DNA of 64,000 nt from Actinophytocola xanthii (GTDB lineage: Bacteria; Actinomycetota; Actinomycetes; Mycobacteriales; Pseudonocardiaceae): NCBI RefSeq assembly GCF_001921205.1, contig NZ_MSIE01000002.1, positions 124,001 to 188,000 on the forward strand, in the 5' to 3' direction. A program made the translations under genes and the position numbers. Under the pieces are notes generated by a model. That model saw nothing but the letters and a program-made list of their open reading frames with translations. It was not told where the DNA came from and did no database searches. Position 1 is the stretch's first letter. Each line of letters starts with the position of its first letter. Below are positions 34,451 through 40,367 of this stretch, in pieces.

Positions 34451-35829
34451 CGTGCCGCCCCCGCGAGCTCCCACACCTGCTCGGGAATGCTCGACCTGGC
34501 GGCGATGACGGTCTCCTCGTCGAGCTCCATGTCGTCGAGCTCACCGGCGAAGAACCGCTCGTAGGCGGTCAGGTCGAAGTGCCCGTGCCCAGACAGTCCG
34601 AAAAGGATGGTCTGGGGCCGGCCCTCCGCCTTGCAGCGCAACGCCTCGTCGATCGCGACGCGGATCGCGTGCGAGGACTCCGGTGCCGGCAGGATGCCCT
34701 CGGCCCTGGCGAACCGGACGGCGGCGTCGAAGCAACGCCGCTGGGTGACCGCCCTGGCCTCCATCAGCCCTTCCTCCACGGCCCGGCTGACCAGCTGGCC
34801 CATGCCGTGCGCGCGCAGCCCGCCGGCGTGGACGGTCGGCGGGACGAAGCCGTGTCCGAGGGTGTGCATGCGGAACAGGGGGGTCAGGCCGGCGCTGTCG
34901 GCGTAGTCGTAGGCGATCGTGCCCCTGGTGAGCGTCGGGCACGCGGCCGGTTCGGCGGCGATCACCCGCACACGCTCGCCGCCGTGCAGCTGCGCGCCGA
35001 GGAACGGGAACGACAGACCGGCGAGGTTGCTGCCGCCGCCCGCGCAGCCGACGACGATGTCGGGGTAGTCGCCGGCGAGGTCGAACTGGCGGATGGCCTC
35101 CTGGCCGATGACCGTCTGGTGGGCCAGGACGTGGTTGGACGCGCTGCCGAGGACGTAGCCGAGCGAGTCGTCGGCCCCGGCCGCCTCGAGCGCCTCGGAG
35201 GTGGCGATCCCGAGACTGCCCGGGCAGTCCGGGTCGACGGCGAGGACGGCGCGCCCGGCCGCGGTCTCCGTACTGGGGCTGGGCACGCACACCGCACCGA
35301 ACGCCTCCATCAGCGAGCGGCGGTACGGCTTCTGGGTGAAGCTGACCTTCACCATGTAGACCTTGGCGGACAGACCGAACATCGCGGCGCTCTGGGCGAG
35401 CGCGCTGCCCCACTGGCCGGCTCCGGTCTCGGTGACCAGGCCGCGCTTGCCGGCCTGCTTGTTGTAGAACACCTGGGCCACAGCGGTGTTCGGCTTGTGG
35501 CTGCCGGTGGGCGCCACGCCCTCGTACTTGTAGTAGATGCGGGCAGGCGTGTCGAGCTCCGCCTCCAGCCTGCGCGCGCGGAACAGCGGCGAGGGGCGCC
35601 ACTGCGCGTAGATCTGGCGGACCGGCTCGGGGATCTCCCACTCGCGTTCGGTGCTGAGCTCCTGGTCGATGAGCGGCTCCGGCATCGTCCGCGCCATCTC
35701 GTCCCGCGTCACCGGCCGGCCGGTGTCCGGGTTCAGCGGCGGGTGCAGCGGCGGAAGGTCGGCGGCGAGGTTGTACCAGGTGGTAGGGATGTCGCGCTCG
35801 TCGAGCAGGAACTTGATGCGGTCGACCAT
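34447..35829 (-). CDS. TrpB2-type PLP-dependent tryptophan synthase beta-like enzyme
   Basis: The 460-residue fold-type II PLP enzyme has the Schiff-base Lys in GSHKPNTA (Lys112), the ETGAGQWG loop and the phosphate-binding GCAGGGSNLAG. The N-terminal extension (PPLHPPLNPDTGRPV) and overall length mark the TrpB2 subfamily. There is no trpA, trpC or other tryptophan gene nearby, so stand-alone beta-replacement of serine with another nucleophile is plausible. ATG at 35829 follows GGAGGTATCG. It heads the operon TrpB2, racemase-like enzyme, LysE exporter, divergent from the adenylation/carrier operon. It may make a non-proteinogenic amino acid for that pathway. Confidence 0.88.
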   Translation of the reverse strand: MVDRIKFLLDERDIPTTWYNLAADLPPLHPPLNPDTGRPVTRDEMARTMPEPLIDQELSTEREWEIPEPVRQIYAQWRPSPLFRARRLEAELDTPARIYYKYEGVAPTGSHKPNTAVAQVFYNKQAGKRGLVTETGAGQWGSALAQSAAMFGLSAKVYMVKVSFTQKPYRRSLMEAFGAVCVPSPSTETAAGRAVLAVDPDCPGSLGIATSEALEAAGADDSLGYVLGSASNHVLAHQTVIGQEAIRQFDLAGDYPDIVVGCAGGGSNLAGLSFPFLGAQLHGGERVRVIAAEPAACPTLTRGTIAYDYADSAGLTPLFRMHTLGHGFVPPTVHAGGLRAHGMGQLVSRAVEEGLMEARAVTQRRCFDAAVRFARAEGILPAPESSHAIRVAIDEALRCKAEGRPQTILFGLSGHGHFDLTAYERFFAGELDDMELDEETVIAARSSIPEQVWELAGAAR

Positions 35830-36345
35830 CGATACCTCCAGAGTTCACGTTCGAAGACGGCGTGGCTGGGCGCGCCGATATCCCGAGAGGCGGAGGGGTG
35901 GCCGGTCGGGCCCGCGCGCCTGGCGTCGCAGTGGTCGTTCGACCTGCCGCAGGAGAAGTTAGACAGCGCTGGCAACACGAGCAAGAGTCCGGCCGGGTGA
36001 TTGTCGGCTTTCCGGTCACCCCGGATTTTCCCAGGTCGGTTCTCGAAGTATTTCACGGAACGTAGGTGAGGCGCCGAAATTCGGGTGAAGAGGTATAGAC
36101 CACGGGACCCTCTCCGGTGCGCGGAGCGTGATAGTCGCGACTACCGAGCGGGGTTGAGACTCTGTGTGGTCGGCGCGTGTTTGTGTCCGGTTGACTTCGT
36201 TTTGCTCCGAACGGCGTATTGTCCGGCGTGTCAGAGCGGTGCTAAAACCATCTCCGGATCCCGCGAGCCGTGACATTCCGGTGCCGGGTCCGCTCCCGGA
36301 GTCACCTCTTTCCCGGTAGTCAGCCGCTCATTGGTGAGGAAGAGA
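35830..36345. promoter_or_regulatory. Divergent control region of the 33-40 kb cluster
   Basis: This about 515-bp gap between the TrpB2 and adenylation genes holds no convincing gene. The right half (35990-36240) is markedly richer in A/T than the surroundings. It includes TTGACT at 36191 followed by TATTGT about 20 bases later, a possible though over-spaced plus-strand promoter. The TrpB2 ribosome site lies at the left edge. No clear long palindrome was found. Confidence 0.5.
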
Positions 36346-37800
36346 TTGATTGCCGTGTATTCCTCGAACCCATTGGTGCTCGCCGTGGTCGAGCACGCAC
36401 GCAGCCTACCGTCCGAGCCGGCCCTGTCCTGGCGGGGAAAAACCGTCAGCTTCGCCGAACTCGCCGAAATGACGAGAACCGCGGCGTCGGTGGTGGCGGG
36501 CCTTCCGCCCGGACCCGTCGGCATCGTCGGGGAGAAGGCGCCGGAGACGGTCGCCCTCGTCCTCGGCTGCCTGGCCGCCGGCCGCCGCTTCCTCATCCCC
36601 GCGCCGACCCTGCCGGTACCGACGCTGTCGAGCCTGTACCGCCGAGCGGGGTGTGTCGCAATTGTGTCCACATCGGACATGGGGGACGGCGCGAACGGTC
36701 TGGCTACCGATGTCGTCGACGTCCGCGCCTCGGCGGGCGAGCCGCCCGAGGTCGAGGCCGACGACGTCTCGTTCATGCTGACCACGTCGGGCTCGACCGG
36801 AACCCCCAAGATCGTGCCGCTGACCGTGGCAGCGGTCGAGCGCTTCGCGCGATGGGCAGGCGCGGAGTTCGACCTCGGTCCCGGACGGCGGGTGCTGAAC
36901 TACGCGCCGCTCAACTTCGACCTGTGCCTGCTGGAGGTGTGGGCGACGCTGCGTTGCGGTGGCTGCGTGGTGCTGGCCGACCCCGAGCAGGCGACCAACG
37001 GCGCCGCGCTGGCCGAACTGGTCGCGGGTCAGCGCGTGCACGTCGTCCAGGCCGTGCCGATGTTCTACGAGCTGCTCCTGCCGGCCGTGCGCGCGCCACT
37101 CGACTCGGTCGACCGGGTCCTGGTGACCGGCGACGTGTTCCGCCCCGCGCTGCTCCCGAGGCTCCGCGAGGTCTTCCCGAACGCCCGGCTCACGAACGTC
37201 TACGGCTGCACGGAGACCAACGACAGCTTCACCCAGGACCTCCGGGCTGACATGGACGTGATCCCCATGGGAGCGCCGATTCCCGGCGTGCGCGCGCTGC
37301 TGGTGGCCGAGGACGGCAGCGTGCTGCACGGTTCCGGTGTCGGTGAGCTGCTCGTCAGCACGCCGTTCCAGACGCCCGGCTACCTGGACTCCCCGGACCG
37401 CTACGTGCCGCACCCCGAAGGGGCCGACGAGCTGCGCTACTTCCGGTCCGGCGACCTGGTGCGCCGCACCGACACCGGCGCGCTGGTCCTCGAAGGACGG
37501 ACGGACTCGCGGGTGAAGATCCGCGGCCAGCAGGTGAACACCCAACAGGTCGAGCAGGTCCTGCTCGACCACCCCGCCGTGCTTGAGGCGGCCGCGCTGG
37601 TGGCACCCGACCCGGTCGCCGGCAAGCGGCTGCACGTCGTCGTCCGGACCGACGGGACGGCGAACAGCCTGGTGCTGCGCAGGCACTGCGTGGACCGACT
37701 GCCCCGGGCGGCAGTCCCCTCGACGCTGCGGGTCGCCACCGACCCGTTGCCCCGCACCGCCACCGGAAAGGTGGACCGCAAACACCTGACCGCAACCTGA
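36346..37800 (+). CDS. Stand-alone amino-acid adenylation enzyme (NRPS A domain)
   Basis: The 484-residue protein has NRPS core motifs: A3 LTTSGSTGTPK, A4-like NYAPLNFDLCLLEVW (the Asp that grips the alpha-amino group is present), A5 NVYGCTETND, A7 YFRSGDLVRR, A8 GRTDSRVKIRGQQVNTQQVE and A10 PRTATGKVDRKHL. There are no C, T or TE domains. It would load an amino acid on the separate carrier protein encoded 7 bp downstream. Start is uncertain: TTG 36346 has the best ribosome site spacing (GAGGA, 5 bases), while TTG 36331, GTG 36334 and GTG 36355 are possible. Substrate cannot be read safely by eye. Confidence 0.9.
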   Translation: MIAVYSSNPLVLAVVEHARSLPSEPALSWRGKTVSFAELAEMTRTAASVVAGLPPGPVGIVGEKAPETVALVLGCLAAGRRFLIPAPTLPVPTLSSLYRRAGCVAIVSTSDMGDGANGLATDVVDVRASAGEPPEVEADDVSFMLTTSGSTGTPKIVPLTVAAVERFARWAGAEFDLGPGRRVLNYAPLNFDLCLLEVWATLRCGGCVVLADPEQATNGAALAELVAGQRVHVVQAVPMFYELLLPAVRAPLDSVDRVLVTGDVFRPALLPRLREVFPNARLTNVYGCTETNDSFTQDLRADMDVIPMGAPIPGVRALLVAEDGSVLHGSGVGELLVSTPFQTPGYLDSPDRYVPHPEGADELRYFRSGDLVRRTDTGALVLEGRTDSRVKIRGQQVNTQQVEQVLLDHPAVLEAAALVAPDPVAGKRLHVVVRTDGTANSLVLRRHCVDRLPRAAVPSTLRVATDPLPRTATGKVDRKHLTAT

Positions 37801-37807
37801 GGAGCTG

Positions 37808-38086
37808 GTGATCCAGATGGACAACACCGAGATCATCACTCGGTACCTGGTGGAGGAGTTCCTCCCGGACGTCGACGTGACCGAGCTGCCCCCGGACTAC
37901 GACCTGTTCGCCGGCGGCGTCGTCGACAGCCTCGCGCTGCTCAAGATCATCGACTGGCTGGGCGAACGGTTTCACCTGAACCTCGAGGACATCGAGATCG
38001 CGCCGGACAACTTCCGGACCGTGCACGCCATCGACTCGTTCATCGGCGCCGCCGGCGCCCACCTGGTTGGGAAGGGGATGTCATGA
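37808..38086 (+). CDS. Stand-alone peptidyl/acyl carrier protein
   Basis: The 92-residue protein is a four-helix carrier with the phosphopantetheine site in GGVVDSLALLKI (Ser41). GAGGAG precedes the start; GTG 37808 and ATG 37817 are both possible. It is encoded between the adenylation enzyme and the cupin, and its stop overlaps the cupin ATG. It should hold the activated amino acid as a thioester while the downstream flavoenzyme and cupin act on it, as carrier proteins do in PltL/RedO-type pyrrole pathways. Confidence 0.9.
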   Translation: MIQMDNTEIITRYLVEEFLPDVDVTELPPDYDLFAGGVVDSLALLKIIDWLGERFHLNLEDIEIAPDNFRTVHAIDSFIGAAGAHLVGKGMS

Positions 38087-38457
38087 TCGTTCGCACGTTG
38101 TCCGACGCCAAGGTCGTCGACTGGGGCAACGGCCTCAGCAGGCGTTTCCTGCTCGCCGAGGACGGCATGGGCTACACCGTGACCGACACCATCGTCTCGG
38201 CCGGGACCAAGTCCCGGTTGCAGTACAGCAACCACCTCGAGGCCTGTTACTGCATCGAGGGCGAGGGCGAGGTCGTCGACCTCGACGGCAACAGCCACAA
38301 GCTGACCCCGGGCACGCTGTACGCGCTTGACCAGCACGACGCGCACTTCCTGGTCGCCGCCGAGGACACGGACCTGCGGCTGGTGTGCGTCTTCAGCCCC
38401 GCGCTGCACGGCGACGAACGGCACTCGCTGGACGAGGCGCGGTTCTCCCACTACTGA
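38083..38457 (+). CDS. Ectoine-synthase-like (EctC-family) cupin
   Basis: The 124-residue single-domain cupin matches EctC almost end to end: MIVRTL start, RRFLLAEDGMGYTVTDT, NHLEACYCIEGEGEV, GTLYALDQHDAHFL and LRLVCVFSP. The residues corresponding to the EctC metal ligands are kept (Glu53, Tyr80, His88, with EctC-like spacing). EctC closes a tetrahydropyrimidine ring by loss of water from acetyl-diaminobutyrate. EctA, EctB and EctD genes are absent here, and the gene is coupled by ATGA to a carrier protein, so it probably performs a related cyclisation or water elimination on a tethered or released amino acid. This is not an osmolyte operon. Confidence 0.88.
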   Translation: MIVRTLSDAKVVDWGNGLSRRFLLAEDGMGYTVTDTIVSAGTKSRLQYSNHLEACYCIEGEGEVVDLDGNSHKLTPGTLYALDQHDAHFLVAAEDTDLRLVCVFSPALHGDERHSLDEARFSHY

Positions 38458-38474
38458 CCGACAGGGTGACAACC

Positions 38475-39629
38475 ATGCTCGAGTGGACAGAGGAGCAGCA
38501 GGAGCTGCGTGCCGGGCTCAGGCGGTGGTGCGACGCGCTCAACGACGGCCGGGCCGAACGGGAGCGCGCGAGCGTGTTCGACCACACCGCGTGGAAGCTG
38601 GTCGGTGAGTCGGGAGTGCTCGGTCTGCCGTTCGGCACGGAGTGGGGCGGGCTCGGACAGGGCCTGTTGACGACGATGTACGTGCTCGAGGAGCTCGGGC
38701 ACAGCTGCCGTGACGGCGGGTTGAGCTTCTCGGTCACGACACACATGGTCAGCACCGGGGTTCCGGTGCAGCGCTTCGGATCGGCGTACCTGAAGGACCG
38801 CTACCTGCCCGGGATCTGCGAGGGGTCGACGATCGGTGCCCACGCGATCAGCGAGCCGGACAGCGGTTCCGACGCGCTGAACATGCGCACCACCGCCACC
38901 AGGCGCGGCGAGGGTTGGGTCCTGTCCGGCAGCAAGACCTTCGTCAGCAACGGGCCGGTGGCCGACCTGGTGGTCGTCTACGCCAGGACCGACCCGGACG
39001 CTGGCCCGCTGGGCGTGACCGCGTTCCTCGTCGAGCGCGACACCCCAGGTCTGTCCGTCGGCAGGCCGATCGAGAAGATGGGTTTGCGGACCTCGCCCTT
39101 CGCGGAGGTCTTCCTCGACGACTGCGTCGTCCCGGCGGCGAACGTGATCGGCAGGCCCGGCGGCGGTTTCCTGGTGCTGGACCACGTGATGAAGTGGGAG
39201 ATCCTGTGCTCGTTCATCGTCAATGTGGGCCAGATGCGCCACCGCCTCGAGCGGTGCGTCGACTACGCGCGGAGCCGGACCCAGTTCGGCCAGCCGATCG
39301 GCTCGTTCCAGTCGGTGGCCAACCGGATCGTCGACATGCGAACGGCGACCGAGACGGCCAGCCGCTGGCTCTACGACACCGCCACCAGGATGGAACGCGG
39401 TGAGAACGTGACAGTGGACATCGCGACGAGCAAGCTGGTCGCCAGCCAGGCCAATGTGGACACCGCGCTGTCGGCGGTCCAGGTGTTCGGCGGCAACGGC
39501 TACACGGCCGAGTACGGCCTGGAGGCGGAACTGCGGGACGCCGTCGCCGGTGTCATCTACTCCGGAACATCCGACATCCAACGCAACAGAATCGCCCGCA
39601 TGATGGGTCTGGACAAGAGGAAGGGATGA
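38475..39629 (+). CDS. Acyl-CoA-dehydrogenase-like flavoprotein, probable carrier-tethered aminoacyl dehydrogenase
   Basis: The 384-residue FAD enzyme has the family blocks AHAISEPDSGSD, GWVLSGSKTFVSNG, RTQFGQPIGSFQ and QVFGGNGYTAEYGLE. The usual catalytic Glu of medium/short-chain enzymes (IYEGT) is Ser here (IYSGT, Ser363). A Glu in MKWEILCSF (Glu242) sits where isovaleryl-CoA and prolyl-carrier dehydrogenases (PltE/RedW type) have their base. With the adenylation enzyme and carrier next door, alpha/beta desaturation of a carrier-bound aminoacyl thioester is likely. ATG at 38475 lies 17 bp after the cupin stop; the in-frame upstream extension is inside the cupin gene. Confidence 0.85.
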   Translation: MLEWTEEQQELRAGLRRWCDALNDGRAERERASVFDHTAWKLVGESGVLGLPFGTEWGGLGQGLLTTMYVLEELGHSCRDGGLSFSVTTHMVSTGVPVQRFGSAYLKDRYLPGICEGSTIGAHAISEPDSGSDALNMRTTATRRGEGWVLSGSKTFVSNGPVADLVVVYARTDPDAGPLGVTAFLVERDTPGLSVGRPIEKMGLRTSPFAEVFLDDCVVPAANVIGRPGGGFLVLDHVMKWEILCSFIVNVGQMRHRLERCVDYARSRTQFGQPIGSFQSVANRIVDMRTATETASRWLYDTATRMERGENVTVDIATSKLVASQANVDTALSAVQVFGGNGYTAEYGLEAELRDAVAGVIYSGTSDIQRNRIARMMGLDKRKG

Positions 39630-39630
39630 C

Positions 39631-40326
39631 GTGGACGAGTCCACCATCGCCCCGACGGAGTTCCTCGACCACGAGTCACCACAGGTCCGCGAGCTCGTGG
39701 CGAGCACCATCGGGGACGAGAAGAACCTCACCAGCCGCGCGGTCGCGCTGTTCTACGCCGTGCGCGACGGGCTGCGCTACGAGGTCTACGGCAGCGACCT
39801 GTCCCGAGAGGGCATGCGCGCCAGCGCGATCATCGACCGCGGCTACGGTTTCTGCATTCACAAGTCGTTGGTCTACGCCGCCGCCGTCCGCGCGGCCGGC
39901 ATCCCGAGCCGTCTGGTGTTCGGGGACGTCCGCAACCACCTGGCGTCCCCGCGCCTGCGCGAGCTGGTCGGCGGCGACCTGTTCCGGTTCCACTGCCTGA
40001 CCGAGGTCCAGCTCGACGGCCGCTGGATCAGGGCCACACCGGTGTTCAACAGGATGCTGTGCCGCCTGTACCGGATCGCCCCGCTCGACTTCGACGGCCG
40101 GACCGACAGCGTCTACCACCCGTACGACGAGCAGGGTCGTCGGCACATGGAGTTCGTCCGCTGGCACGGCGAGTTCGCCGACTTCCCCTACGACCTCGTC
40201 GTGAACGGCATCCGGGACGCGCACCCCCGGCTGTTCGCGAGCAGCCGGCACACCACCGGCGGCTCCCTCGAGGAGGAGTCGGCGGACCAGCGTCGCCTGC
40301 TGGAGCGCTCGTCGGCAGTGGTCTGA
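39631..40326 (+). CDS. Transglutaminase-like cysteine-fold protein
   Basis: The 231-residue protein has a transglutaminase-like core with Cys75 in DRGYGFCIHKSLVYAAAVRAAG and His121 in FRFHCLTEV; the third residue, usually Asp, is not obvious (ATPVFN follows). Such domains can act as amidases, proteases or acyltransferases. AdmF of the andrimid pathway, a transglutaminase homologue, joins a carrier-bound acyl group to an amine. Coupled by position to the dehydrogenase (GTG 1 bp after its stop), it is the best candidate for product release or amide formation in this cluster. Confidence 0.82.
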   Translation: MDESTIAPTEFLDHESPQVRELVASTIGDEKNLTSRAVALFYAVRDGLRYEVYGSDLSREGMRASAIIDRGYGFCIHKSLVYAAAVRAAGIPSRLVFGDVRNHLASPRLRELVGGDLFRFHCLTEVQLDGRWIRATPVFNRMLCRLYRIAPLDFDGRTDSVYHPYDEQGRRHMEFVRWHGEFADFPYDLVVNGIRDAHPRLFASSRHTTGGSLEEESADQRRLLERSSAVV

Positions 40327-40333
40327 GGGTCGG

Positions 40334-40367
40334 GCCGGGACGGTGGAGGGCTCGCAGCCGTCCCGGC
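40334..40367. terminator. Terminator between the transglutaminase-like and caspase-like genes
   Basis: A 10-bp perfect stem (GCCGGGACGG and its complement) with a 14-base loop fills the gap between two convergent genes. Confidence 0.7.

Noticed and set aside
34447-35829. Part of a tryptophan biosynthesis operon
   Set aside because: No other trp gene is nearby and the protein has TrpB2 features.
38083-38457. Ectoine osmolyte biosynthesis
   Set aside because: Only an EctC-like gene is present; EctA, EctB and EctD are absent and the gene is coupled to a carrier protein.
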